Below, in pieces: positions 43,883 to 56,400 of a DNA stretch of 64,000 nucleotides. The translations under genes were made by a program, and so were the position numbers. The notes beneath the pieces are model-generated. The model saw only the letters and a list, made by a program, of their open reading frames with translations. It was not told where the DNA came from and did no database searches. The DNA is taken from positions 1 through 64,000 of the forward strand of contig MCFE01000159.1 in assembly GCA_002104905.1 (NCBI GenBank). The letters are read 5' to 3'. Position 1 is the first letter of the stretch, and every line of letters begins with the position of its first letter. This stretch comes from Basidiobolus meristosporus CBS 931.73 (taxonomy: Eukaryota; Basidiobolomycota; Basidiobolomycetes; Basidiobolales; Basidiobolaceae).

Positions 43883-44793
43883 ATGAGATCTGCCTTGATA
43901 ATTGCCCTTATTTCCCTCTCAATGGTAGCTTCCCAAAACGACGATCAAGATATGCAAGGTAAATAATTAGGAGGATACATGCCCGGTGCTAAATGGGTTA
44001 CTGAGGATGACTTGAATCCTAGGATGTTTGTCTCTTTGTGACCAGGACAGTCCACAATGGGTGGTCTGTGCAGCCGACTGTGTTGGTGTATCCCATCCGA
44101 TAATGGAAGATGGTAATTGAAAGATTTCCATTAATTGATGGCGATACTTACTGTTGTCTACCTACAGTGCAAGACACGCAGGACTGCGTTGATGGATGCG
44201 ATTCTGACGATGGCCAATGCCACAATCAATGCATCAAGGCTCATTTCGACCGGCACGTATCCCAGACCGAGCTCGTCGACACCACTTTTGGGGAAGAGAG
44301 TAATGATGGTTTCCCAGTTCCTGATAATACCCCAGTCCAAACTCCAGAGCCCAGAGCAAGCGCCAGTAATCACCCCTCCAGCCAACCCACTGGTCATGCA
44401 AATGGAGACACATTCTCGGGTGAGAATGCTGGGATGACTATGCCACTCCCGGCTGCTGGGAATGGGAACTCAAGATCCGACCACAACAGCAATGGCAACA
44501 ACCATCGGCTCAACCCAGCTGGAAATCCTGTTGGTGGACCAGCCTCCGGATTATCGAACACCCATACCTCAGCAGTAGCCAGAGGCACCATCCCAAGCAC
44601 TCTCGCTGGGAGAATTATGAACAAGGGCGTAGCTTCACATAGCACTCCTACATCATCCGCATTTGTTGGCGTAAGTCGCACCTCTACCAGAGTTGTATCC
44701 ACTTCCATCCTACCTGGTAGTCAATCATCCAGCATTAGGGTCACCTCAGCTCTGCTGGTATCAGGAATTTTGGTCACCTTGAGCCAACATTAG
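43883..44793 (+). CDS. Small secreted cysteine-rich, GPI-type protein SCP3
   Basis: Exons 43883-43958, 44023-44112 and 44168-44793 (263 residues). The signal peptide is MRSALIIALISLSMVASQ. Module one is CLSLCDQDSPQWVVCAADC; module two is CVDGCDSDDGQCHNQC. The stalk is the longest of the family (about 150 residues), rich in Asn, Gly, Pro, Ser and Thr. The C-terminal hydrophobic segment ALLVSGILVTLSQH resembles a GPI signal. Introns are 64 and 55 nt. Its promoter is an inverted duplicate of the SCP4 promoter. A role at the cell surface is inferred from the signal and tail; no catalytic motif is visible. Confidence 0.85.
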
Positions 44794-45663
44794 TGAGGAA
44801 TCGCATATAGTCATATCAATAAATGCATTCATTACCGGAAATACCACCACATTAACTACGGCATCATCTATGGCATCAAGCGTGCTAGCAGTTTCTGAGA
44901 CAGTACAGTACTTGTATCAGCATGATGAGCGACTCCTTCCAACAAGATGGGCGTTGGTTTTAGCAATTCCGGCATTCCCTAAGCAAATCAGCCCAATCGA
45001 GTATACGAATCTTCGGCAGAGCTCTTTTTAAAGATCTGAAAATTGGCTTCAAGATACTGGCTTATAGTGCAAGTGCTGTATTTAAGGTTAGGAAATGGGT
45101 TAGGCTGTGGGGCCATACTCATTGTAACAGTCCTTGGTATCTGCACGACAACCATGTGAGTTGGATTGTAGGGTTGGTGAGTGGGCGAATGGATACTTCT
45201 GCAGAATACCCAGGACGCATAGCGTAGGCGAATGATATCCAACACCTTTTCACTGTTAGGTATAGAACTTCCATACACACTCCACGACTCAGCTGACTCG
45301 CCCGAGGCCTTCCCAGTTGCATACTGAGAAGCAGTCAAGTGCTTGAATCCCACGAGTACCCAGCAGCTCTTCCTATCGAACGCAATCGGTATCCAACTAA
45401 TCGACAACACGGAAAACAAGTGAAGAATAAAATACAGTCAAGGAGCCTTTTGATAAGGAATATCTTCGGTAATTCCATGGCAAACTTTATTGACTATATT
45501 CAGGACAGGAAGATGAGCTGCTTCGAAGAAGGTCTGGCTCTAACTAGCGACTCAAGTGACAAATGTGGCAGTTATGCATGAATGGAAGTCATGTCCCCCC
45601 CTAAGGATTTCTGGAGATATGTGATATATGCAACGCAAAAGGATTCTCATCTTGATGTATCCG
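44794..45663. other. Intergenic between convergent SCP3 and SCP4
   Basis: A minus-strand open frame at 44988-45419 lacks an ATG and any cysteine module. I see no supported gene. Confidence 0.55.
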
Positions 45664-46438
45664 TTAAAGGTTCCAACAGTATAGCGCGGCGGTAGCCAAA
45701 ATCCCTACATTGAATGAGGCCTTGCTTTCGGATGCGTCGTTCATTTGTGGCACGAAGGCAATCGGCGTGCGTGCAACTCTGGCTGAAGTCACGCTCGGGG
45801 AACTTGTAGTGAATGAGTTCATACTATGACTTAGTCTGGACATGACAGACTGGCCAGTAGGCATACTTGTATGTGTAGTCAGTTGTGTGCCACGATGTGT
45901 GGCCAGATGCGAGGGTGGATTTGTGGCTAGATGCGAGGATGGGGTTGTGGCTGGGTGTGTGGCTTGTTCCGGAGCGATAGATTGCGTAGTGGAAAATGGA
46001 CCCTCCTCACTAGGATCTGCATTGCTAGTTGCGATTGAGTTACTACTTTCACCGGTAACATTTTCCGAATGACTCTCTTGGCACCAACTAGGGCAGCTGC
46101 CCCCATCGTTGCATTCGTTTGCACATTCCATCCATTCATGATCTAGGTCTAGTGTGTCGAGGCATAGTTAGTCGTGAGAGAATAGACGACCAGGAAACCA
46201 TGAGGACAAACCATCGTCGATCTCAGTAGGAGGTAATCCAACGCAATCAGATGCACAGTTAACCCATTCGGGATCATCTTGATCGCACTGTGCTAGGCAA
46301 TCTACGATTCATGGGTTAGCCATATCAGTTCCACAGTTCTCTTCGTATACACAGCCTCTTACTTTGGATTTCGTGATGATCCTCCTGGGCTGCAACGAGT
46401 ATGAAGGAAATCAGGGGAAGAATCAAAGTCAGTCTCAT
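45664..46438 (-). CDS. Small secreted cysteine-rich, GPI-type protein SCP4
   Basis: Minus-strand exons 46438-46363, 46301-46212 and 46148-45664 (216 residues). The signal peptide is MRLTLILPLISFILVAAQ. Module one is CLAQCDDQ-like, reading CLAQCDQDDPEWVNCASDC; module two is CANECNDGGSCPSWC, with X5 rather than X6 between the pairs. The stalk includes a short degenerate repeat with ATHPATT / SHLATNPP / SHLATHRG. The hydrophobic tail is FNVGILATAALYCWNL. The exon 3 acceptor could also lie six bases further in; both keep the frame. It is convergent to SCP3 and shares that gene's promoter in inverted form. Confidence 0.83.
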
Positions 46439-46665
46439 CTTAGGTAAGTCAATTGGTTTGAAGAGCCTTGGTGAAGAAGCAGTAGTAGCTATGGTTGTTG
46501 CAGTTGTGATGATGATTGAGCCGTGAGTCCCCTTGGCATTTATACTTGGCAGCAACGGTGGAGCCAGACTGGAGGTGGAAACAGGAGACGGAAATCAACA
46601 AGCTGGGGTGTGAATCTCCACACTCGCCCCGGTTGATCCCACAATGTCAAGCGAGGGGAATTATC
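46439..46665 (-). promoter_or_regulatory. SCP4 promoter, inverted duplicate of the SCP3 promoter
   Basis: On the minus strand a tataaa (46544-46539) lies about 100 bp before the ATG, followed by gccaaggggactca. Upstream blocks match 43666-43882. Confidence 0.65.
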
Positions 46666-46999
46666 ACGTATGTGGGGGACGGTGAGCAATCCCGCTTATG
46701 TAGAGATACCACCTTTCCTGAGCACGAGCTGCGATGGATGACGGAGTCAAAACAAATACGCCGGGACCCATCTAACATGCGAACGGAAGAGGATGCGCCA
46801 GGCCTTCACATGCATGCATACTTGTGGGCGTGTGTTAATAACAACACTTGAAGCATCAAGAATTGCATCATCCACTCAACCATATTAATACAAATTTATT
46901 GCTACAGTATGTTCATCGGTACACTAAGAAATCAACGGTATCATGAAACAAAACGCTGTACAGATTTACAATCAGCTAGCCCTCCCCTGGCCTTCTAAT
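46666..46999. other. Intergenic downstream of SCP5
   Basis: No gene is seen. The frame 46516-46851 overlaps the SCP4 promoter and is not supported. Confidence 0.5.
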
Positions 47000-47619
47000 C
47001 TATTTCTGAACCCAAATCAGGCCACACATAAGCATCCCTACACTAAACAATGTCGCATCTGTCATGCTTGCTCCACTGGATGGTGTGACCGAGGGTGGTC
47101 TATTGGAACTAGATGCAGTGGTGGCAGCAGAGGCACCTGTGGCCATTGTGCCGCCTGCTCGGCCTGCAGTTTTGGTTGCCGAACCAAGCATGCCAGTCGG
47201 AGTTGCTGATCCAGAGCCCAAAGGTTGGTGGGATTGTGATCCATCGCCGCTAACGAAGTGGGTTTTGATACAGTTATCCTGACAGCCACCATCGTTCTTT
47301 TCGCACTGGTTAAAGCAATCTTTCGTGTCCTGGACTACATGTGGGTTAGATGAGTATGGACGGAACTTTTCTGGTCATAGCCATGCCACATACCATCCTT
47401 GTTGGTTGGGTGCGGTACACCCACACATTCCGCCGCGCAAGTGACCCATAAAGCGCTACTCTGATCGCACTTTGCCAAGCACTCTTCGGAAAGGTTTGGT
47501 TAAACTGCATAAGTAACGACCGATCGGATCGGGAGACCCTTACCTTTTGCCGGCATGGAGGTATTCTGCGCCAATACAGAGGACATCGCGACAAGCCCAC
47601 AGACAACGAGGAATTTCAT
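47000..47619 (-). CDS. Small secreted cysteine-rich, GPI-type protein SCP5
   Basis: Minus-strand exons 47619-47544, 47483-47394 and 47334-47000 (166 residues). The signal peptide is MKFLVVCGLVAMSSVLAQ. Module one is CLAKCDQSSALWVTCAAEC; module two is CFNQCEKNDGGCQDNC followed by IKTHFVSG, close to SCP1 and SCP2. A short Gly/Ala/Ser/Thr-rich stalk and a hydrophobic tail (ATLFSVGMLMCGLIWV) complete the protein. A TATA-like tatataag lies about 58 bp upstream of the start (47684-47677). Introns are about 60 nt each. Confidence 0.85.
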
Positions 47620-48798
47620 GATATTTTTCAAGGCAGAGAATCTACAACTGTTGGATCGGTTGGACGAGGTGAGGAACTTATATAGGCGCTGGTCCCAGGA
47701 ATGGTTGGTTTGATGACGATGCACCTCAAACGCGTGCGCAACACCCATCAACAAAACAAAAACACCCATGGTGGTTGGGGACATACATGAGGCCGGATGG
47801 TACGGCGCCTTTGCATTAGTGGATGGTAGAGATGTGTAGTCGGTTAATGACCTCCGATCCCATTGTTCCAGCCGTTAAATTAAAAATCATTTGCACTAGG
47901 GGCAGTGGGTGTTGGCCTTCTCTCCTCTCTGGCGTAGAGATGTCTTTATCCTACCGAGTACAGCACCACAGCTACCGGGTTGGTAATGCCTGGCAACAAT
48001 CTCATTACGAGATTGTGCAGCAGCCAACTACCATTTGGATTTGGTGCAATGGCAGGTCCGCTAGCTGTCACCTGATCAGTACTACTTGACACCAGAATCG
48101 ATCACGCCAACACTAAGCTTACAAGGAGAAGGTGGGGCAAGGAGACCCTCGAAAACAAACCTGTCGATTCACGGACCTTCCTTTCCCTCACACACACTAA
48201 AGCCTGCGTCGCACTCCACTTCCTCACTGGAGATAGGTTGACCAGAAGCTATTGAGGAGCAACTGCATGCAAAAAACCTTGATACGACGTACGAGAACCA
48301 TTGCTTCGGCCGGACCCTTAGTATCATTAAGACTAGGTTACCTCTATTCAATCCTGCCCGCCAGCGACGCTCTACCGACGTCTCACCTAGAGACCTGTGG
48401 AACGAAGATTGGACTGGAGACCCCCTCCTCTCAACCCGTTGATCGCACATGTTTACCGAGCAGACCTACGGGATTCCCTGAGGTACTGATAAACAAAGAC
48501 TTCCCGTAACCAAGGGAATTTCCGAATCAGGCAATCGACACACAACCATGTTTGGTCAATGTTGAAGTCACTTTATCCACCAAGCTCTACTCAATAATAA
48601 AATTGCCCATTCGATACCGTGGGAATTAGGGATACAACTATAACTGAGGCCGAGGCTGGAAAAATACGGGGCATCGGGGTTTAATCGCGGTAGGAAGCGC
48701 TACAGGTTACACTGAAATGAACAGTAGTGGACTAGTGCTTGGATTATTAGGTTGAGGCGGGGAGAAGGAAGCAAAATTAAAATGGATCATAAACTAGA
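47620..48798. other. Intergenic, 1.2 kb, nothing recognised
   Basis: It contains the SCP5 promoter at its left end and the 3' flank of the Rho GEF gene at its right. Short open frames on both strands show no family motif. Confidence 0.5.
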
Positions 48799-51700
48799 CT
48801 ATACTACATCTGAAAGTGCGAGGTCAGCTTTCCCCTCGGTGCTGGTGTTGGTCGGTGGTTGCAACCGTGTCGGCATTCGCAGCTGGAATATGTATTGATG
48901 GTGACTCTGGAAGGGCTCCATGACACAGTAAATCCCGGTCTTGTTTCTGCCATTGTTCAGGCATCTCAGCCCGGTGGTCTCTATCACCTGCTCCAGCGCC
49001 CCGGTTTCGACATTTCGGATCTCGATGAAGGACGGGCTGAATCCAATCAAGTATGGATAGTGGAAGGCGAGGTTTGTCGGCTGGCCCTCCCATTCCATGA
49101 AGAACTCGGGTCTCGAACGATGCCCAGCATTATCGATGTAGAACACAAATTCGTCATAGCATAGCAGCAGCTCCTCCGTCCCGATCCGATACATGGCCAA
49201 CGGCTTGTAGTGCTCATACTTCACGAAGAAGGTGAATTGCCGCTCGTTCTTGGGGTCGGGGATGGCTTTGTGTGCCTCCTTCTCCAGATCAAGAACCTCG
49301 AATCCCTTGCTGGACACGAGATACAACTTCTTCTTTAGGAAGCATATCGAGTTGGAATCGGTCGAGATGCAAAGCTGCTTGTTCAACTTCAGGGCATAGC
49401 CGTTTTTCTGGCAGAGCAACTTCGGCTTCCCCTTGACTTGGCTGACCTTGACTGGCTCCAGGATTTTGCAAAACGACTTCAGCCCCTTGAGCTTCATGAC
49501 TGCAACGTACTTTTGGTCGTTCAGTGTGCCTGCACAGAAATAGGTGACATGCGAAGCAAGCTTTTGTCCGTGGCGATTCACGAATCTCTTGGGGTTGTCC
49601 AGCAAGTCGATGCTATAGCAGATCAGTAACCTGTCCTGCAACACGAGCATCATCTCAAACTCCTCCAGAATCTCGATGTGCCGGATCTTTTCCAGGCTCA
49701 GCACTTTACTAAAGCTGGTAGAATTCCCTTCGATACCGACATACACTCCATCATCTGCACCAATCACGATCTTGCGCGATTTGTTGGAGGCGGTGTAGTG
49801 TGTGGAGCAAGTGATCCTACACACAAGGCCGAACGTAGAATCTGAGATGGTGATGATATCAAACGCATGGGGTCTTTCCATCATCCTGCGGGCACGCTGA
49901 TCCTGTATTCTATTGATCCACTGCTTGCGCTCAGCTGGAGACGTGGCCAGCAAGGTGTAAGTCGACCCGCGTTTACTGATGTGGGTGAAGCAGAAGGGAA
50001 ACCCTAGTTTGGCAGAATCAGGCACGGCGGGTGAAACCGAATCAGGCACATTGAAGGTGAACAACTCCAGCGGGATTGGCTGAAAAAAGAGAGTCGGTTA
50101 GACAAAGGCATCGACAACAAATCGCGCGAACACTCACCCTTCCATAAACCCGGTAGAGTACGGTGCCGTTAGAGCGCTTTTTTTCCTTGGTGAGCAGGAA
50201 AACATGGTCAAAAAGGAACACGCGCAGAGAATGGCCCGTAGGTCGCTTGAACTCGCCTTCGCGGATTAGCTTACGGCTCGGGTCATTCAGTTGGAGATCC
50301 TGCATCAAATCGTAGGGTTAATCATTCGGAAGCCGTCTAAGACTGCCATGCAAGCCTACCTGATATTCGCCCGGCTTAAATACGATTTGGTCCATCAGAT
50401 CGTGAATGCGAATGACGGAATTGCGCTGCCCCGTCTCCTCGTTGATCTTCCTCAGAATTTCCCGAATCCCGTCCAAAGCCTTTCTCAGGACCTCCTTGTC
50501 CGGATTCGTGTCGGGGGTGTATTTGAGAATGCTTTCGAATAGGAGGTTGTATCTTCCCAGACGGGTGGTGGGCCGGCTCATGAAGCTCTTCAGATCGAGC
50601 TTCCTTGTTTCTGGGTTTCTCTCCTGTTCCTATTTGTCGTCGCAGCATATTAGAGTCGATCCTGATAGGGGTGATGTGTGAGTGCTACTCACTTGCAGGT
50701 ATTTGCCCAAGCTCGGGTTCTTTTTCAACTCCTTGTCCAGAACCCGCTGTGCAACCACCAAATTAGAGCCATATTCCAGATAAGCTTCCAGCGCTTTGAC
50801 CTCGCATAAATAAATATCCCCAATCTCTTGAACGACTGGATTCTGGTTCTGTCTAGCAACCAAGGCCTCGACAATTCTACTGTGCACCACCTCCAACTCC
50901 TTAAGGTTGGCAAAAAGATCATGGAGAAACGCGTCCACTCGCTCTTTCTCTATGATCTCCTTTTCTTTCAGCGGGGTCACGAATACCTAGGAATAGACGT
51001 CAATAGGCATTCCAGCGAGTAGATGCTGCATTTCAGCTACCTTCTCGATCAACCTCAGGTCAGCCAGGTACTCCTCCTCAGTGTAGATGGTTTCGAATAT
51101 GATCTCCTGTCGCTTGATATCTTTTTCCGTCATGGTCTGTGTAACTTCTGGCGGGACCGTATTTACCCAACATCTCAGCTACTTTACATCAGTGACATGC
51201 ACATTCATCGCATAGTAAGCAAACAACATACCTTATCCCCTATCATCTCAGCACTCCTTCTGGACGGCTCTTTTTGTTGGTCTTGGTCTTGGTCTTTGAT
51301 CAGTGAATTGTGGCTCGTGTTTTTGGAATCGATGTCCAGGTCATCTGACAGTATCGATTCTTCCGAGATAGTGGAAACCTCATTTTGTTCGTTGTGGATC
51401 TCTTCCAATTGGAAGATTGTGCTGTCAGCGTGAAGGCTGGACATTCCATCAAGCTCCTTAAGCTCTTTATCACAGAATGAGGTGGATAAGCTAAACTCGT
51501 CGCTTGACAGATCGGACATCACCAAGGTTTCATCTAAACTGCTGGATTGTTTGGTGCATTCAGCCGAACTCGTATCAGAATCAGACCCCTTCTTGATGTC
51601 AGGCTCCTTTACACTTTCCGTGGGCGTTGACACCGCTGGCTGGACAGGTGAGCTCTCTGCTGATTCAAGAATTTCCTTAATCTTACTTAAGGCGGGCTGC

Positions 51701-52808
51701 AACTCAACACTGTGCCTGAAATCGATAATCTCCGCTAACGATGTCTCGTCATCAAGATGGTCTTTAATCTCCTTTTCGGTGTCTTTGTGGAATTGCTGGC
51801 CCAACTCGGGCAGTGAAGCTTTGCGTAACGTTGGTGAATCAGTTTGGGCGTTCAGACATGATTGGAGTAAGAGGGAATTGTGCCGTCGAGCGCTCATGTC
51901 CCGTCTTAGCACCGCAGAAGGCGACGCACCAAGTTCGACTTGCGGGCTTTGAATGCTGGACTCCGAAATTGCTTCCTTAAGATAATTGAACACGACAGCT
52001 GTCAATAAACTATTCTACCTCAAACAGACAAAACATCCGAGCACTATCCTCCTACCTGAATTGTATGATTCCTCTTGAAAAAACTGGGTTCAGGGGAACC
52101 TGGTGCCCCAGCATTAGTCCGATCGAAGTTCGCTGAGGGCGTCCGAAAACGAAATGAGCTACGTTCTGGAGAGGAAGCCTCTTGTTCTAAACCTGACGCC
52201 TGTGGACCATCGGTGGCAGTAGGCGAGGGGAGAGAGAATGACGACTTCCGGGGGATTTGTGGAAGGGGCTTGTTATGATTAGGCGCCTTACGGTATTCGT
52301 AAAAGGCACTGTTTTCTGGTTTGAGTGGTTTACATACAATTAAGGTTGGTTCTTCGTTGTTACATTGCGAAAAGGAGGGTTTTTGTTGGGGTGCGGGAAG
52401 TGGCCTTCTATTATTCATTACGGGTGAGTTACGTACTGGTGTAGAGCTTCTCTTCAAAGTTCTATTGCTCCCATCAGTGGAGAGGTTCGAAAAATTGGCG
52501 CTAGACAGTAATCTCGGACTGTCATTCAAGGATAAACATCGCTCTCTATGCAAAGGGGAATTTCCGGGACTTCTCTCTACGTACCAACTAGGTCGTGGTG
52601 GAAGTGGGGGACTATCGTATATGGTCCTAGGAGATTCCGAAACATTTCGGGTAAAAACGCTGATGGGAGGAGTGTTTTGCCTTTCTTGAGCGGAATCAAT
52701 AGGAGATAAAGGATAAGGAAATAAAGGGGATGGTGGGCGTTTAACTTTATCGCGGGATACTGACAAATGGATATATGGTGAGTTTGGCGGCGGCGAAGAA
52801 CTCCCCAT
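48799..52808 (-). CDS. Rho1-type guanine nucleotide exchange factor (DH-PH-CNH), Rom2/Rgf-like
   Basis: Seven exons on the minus strand: 52808-52056, 52014-51232, 51136-51041, 50986-50693, 50629-50360, 50299-50138 and 50079-48799 (1212 residues). Residues 1-512 are low-complexity, rich in Ser, Pro and acidic residues. The DH domain (about 517-705) contains RQEIIFETIYTEEEYLADL and SFMSRPTTRLGRYNLLFES. A PH domain spans about 735-855, ending with AERKQWINRIQDQ. A citron-homology (CNH) domain runs from about 860 to 1190. This order is that of fungal Rho1 activators in cell-wall-integrity signalling at the plasma membrane. I see no DEP domain. The first intron (41 nt) is unusually short; its acceptor gtag is the only one that keeps the frame. 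Confidence 0.9.
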
Positions 52809-53407
52809 CGTTCACTTGTCTAGAGATAAAAAAGGGCAAGTGGAGTTGAGTAGACCTTCCACTGGAGCATATAACATTAGTCAGAAATCCACACCGATCC
52901 CCTTTGAAAATGGCTGCATCAAAATCTGATATTATTTAAAAAGTGAATGTATAACTTTAAGGTGATAATTATTGGAATGCTACACAACATCAATCCGGAA
53001 TAGTAAAGTTGATCATTAAACAATTCGCCCATATGTTTACTAAATAAACAACACTCTCTGATTTGACTTGAATATTGCAATTTCTATTATTTCTGTGATT
53101 TGCATCAGCAGGGTGAGCTCAATGGGGCTGTTTCTCAGCCAATGGAGTAGGTCTATGCGAAACTGTATATTTTCGCGAAATACGAAAATTATCACAGGAT
53201 CGGGCCATCCAATACCTACATGGTGCGTTCCAGATCATAATAAATATCGGCCTATCCTTTCGACCTGCAGCACTGTTGTATATAAGGTCAATAGATCTTT
53301 AATTAGCACTTGTTATTCTTCTGAATTATACGGAATATTACAAAGGTCCACAATCACGTGATCATGAGAAGGCATAACTCTCGCGGCGTTGGGAGATAAT
53401 CTGCGGC
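52809..53407. other. Intergenic between the Rho GEF and CUL3
   Basis: AT-rich; no supported gene. It includes the Rho GEF promoter. Confidence 0.5.
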
Positions 53408-56400
53408 CTAAGCCAGGTAATTATAGATTTTCCTAACAGGGTGGAAGTGGTGAGTTGACTGATGGGTGAACTCATCCCGAAAACAAGCTGCTTACCGATC
53501 ATCTTCGGATCTTTCTAGATACTCGCGCTCAATCAGCGCTTCAATGCGTTTCTTGATATCCATCGGATTCGGCAAGAAGCGGGAGGATAGTTGACGGGTG
53601 ACCTCTGATATGAGGTTGTTGTGCTCCATCGTTTTACGGTCTTTCATGATACGTACCGCAGCCGCTTCAATCTGATGTTTACGATCTTCATCAACTCGTT
53701 CACGTGTTTCCCTTCTTTCCCCATCATTCTCTGCTTTGCTAGCAATCGTTTGTATCTTGATGCGAGCCAATGGGGCACTAAATTCCGAATTGAACATGAA
53801 CCGATCCGTCTCGTGAATCTCTCTTGATTTGGGCTCCTTCAGTAGAATCTTGTATTTGGCGCATGCAAGGGATTGCAGGTGACGCTTGAGCTCATTTTCA
53901 GGGATTTCCGTGTCACTTTTGATTTGCTAAGATGGCAGTTCATTAGTGTGATGACTGAATATCAGTGCTGCCTATTTGTTATACTTGATATGTTAAGTGC
54001 CCCCCTTCTTCCACATCGTTGAAAAGCATCAGGATAACCATCTGGTAGGTAGATACGTTCAGCTCGTGTTTCTTCGTTTTGAATTGGGCACGGATGTCTG
54101 CTGAGCCCTAAATAAAATGGAATAAGCCTTGGCGTGCTTCAGTGCTACACTATGGGTTTCATACAAGATTGGTTTGCCAGGTGAGGCGACGTCCGCTATG
54201 TCTTCCTAGATAAAAGTTTTCAAAGGTTTGGCAAGCGGCCATGACTTCAGGAGGGAGCATGCACGAAGCACTCGAGGTATTAACAGGCCAAAAGGTGGAT
54301 GTTAAGACAGATACATGGAGCTCAATAGGCATGCCCTGTTGAATGAGTTTTCGTTCATATAAGCACAGGATTCGCGTGTATCATTTGAAAATGGAGTACA
54401 CTACCTCATTCTCCGTCAGATTGTTGATATACTCTTTGAAATCTGACATGGTGTCAGTTGTTAGCCTCATGTCATTGAACATTCCTTCCAGTTTGGTGGT
54501 AAACTGGTAGCCACACTCAATCTAGAGATATCCGTGAGCTTAACCATTTGATAGTATTGGATCTATTTGAAGCGATGGCGTACCTTCAGTTTAGATATCA
54601 TTCCGCGTTCCGCATCATCGGAAACGCTTCTACCAGTCAAGAGACGCTTTGCTAGATGCTGTTTGTAGTATCTTTCGAAGACATCTTTCTCTTCTATGAA
54701 GCGAAATACCGATATCGTTTTATCCAGAAGTAAATCGATTTCTTCTTCGGATTTCTAAATGCCGGTAAGCTACGTGTGACAAACAGGTATACGCCATCCT
54801 CACACTTACCCCTTTAAGCCCTTTTTTGAGGTTTTCATCAATAAACAGTGACAAGTATTCGGGACTTTTTTGGTTGCTATTAATGAAGCTTTCAAAAGCC
54901 TAAACGAAAAATACTCGTTAGATGGGGGATTTGGCTAAAGGCAGAAGTCGGCCTACATTGTTGATCGCAATCTGGAATTGTTTGTCTTTGCCAGTTGCCT
55001 GTTCGAGTACTTCGTCGAATTTGTCTTTCAAATCCAGCACATCTTGGACCCACCTGAGTGCGGTACTTGTGGCAGCGTTACTTCCAGGGCCTTTTCCTGT
55101 AGAGCTGGGTGTCTCTACTGCTTCACAGTTTGAATTGATTGTATCTCCGAGTTTCTTGATATACTGGTTGATTGAGGTTTTCATTTCCACATGGCCTGAC
55201 TGGATGCGCGCCAGTAATTTGTACATCCGAAGAATATCTAACGAATGTTGGTTAAAAGGCCGTGTTTCTCAGCCAAGTCATCACACGCACCTTCATTCTT
55301 ATTGTTCATCAACATAGCAACGAGGCCGGAGTTTTCCATCTAAAGCGCAGCATAAATATCAGCATTGATGACCCATGTAAATAAAATGGTCTCTTACTTC
55401 GATGATGGTCTTGATATGATTCTCCAGCATTTCCTTTTCAATGATTGACCTAATCTTGGGCTCAGTGCCGGAATATAGATAGTGCTGGGAGCGTTGCTCT
55501 TCCTCGGTTAATCGCTTCTCAGCCTAAATTATAGTCAATACGTGCAGAAGCCGAAGCAAGGACATATCAATTGGTACACGACCTTTTTTAGATATTCCGG
55601 TGAATCGCATGTTCCAATAAGAGTCTGGCCTTCCACTCTGTAAAACTGAGTGCTTGATTCGAGAAATTTGCTCTCAAAGTCGACTTGATATACAGTAAGG
55701 AGGGAGTTACCATCATCAGCCAAATCCAATAACATATCAATAGTGGTTTTGATCACGCCTCTGTCGATCATTTCTCCCTCCCTTTCTCGCTGGATCTGCT
55801 GAAGCACTACCGTCACCAGTTGGGATTGAATGGAGAACTTTGGAGAGCGTAGCACCTCATCTCTAAAAAGATACAATCCCAAGTCATACACAGGTGGACA
55901 ATCCGGGGTCTTGGCCGAATAGATGCGATCCTATATTAAGTACGTCATTAAGCTACTTAGCTTCAGGCTGATCTGGCTCAAGGAGAATAAAAGTGAATTA
56001 CCATATATAAGAGAATATCCCTTATCATCCGCATACATGTAACGTGTTCTGCCCATACGGCATTCAGGGTTTTGAGAGAAGTGATGCCGCTAATGCCACT
56101 CGTGGAGATGCCTCCATTACTATTACCAGACGTACTAAATGCAGGCACGATTTTGTTGATAGTTTCGTCCTTTAGATGATCTGTGATGACGCCCTTGACG
56201 CCAGTATACAGTTTCTCCCCGCATTTATGCAAAACCATGTTATATGCAGTACGGTACAGCTCTTCGAAGCTTAAGGTTGATACATTTTTACAATAGATTT
56301 GCCGTATTGCTTGAGAGATTTTTTCCCAACTTTCCTCAGAATGTTTTTCTGTAACCGCCTAAATTGGTGAGAACGGGGGTTGCGTTGCAAATAGAGAAAA

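Noticed and set aside
44988-45419. Minus-strand open frame between SCP3 and SCP4
   Set aside because: It begins with TTG rather than ATG, has no cysteine module and no recognisable family.
36129-47619. SCP proteins as CFEM-domain proteins
   Set aside because: Both are eight-cysteine and GPI-anchored, but CFEM has a CxC pair and different spacing; here all cysteines fall in CX3C pairs.
48169-48450. Minus-strand 93-codon frame between SCP5 and the Rho GEF
   Set aside because: No motif, no splice context linking it to a neighbour, biased composition only.
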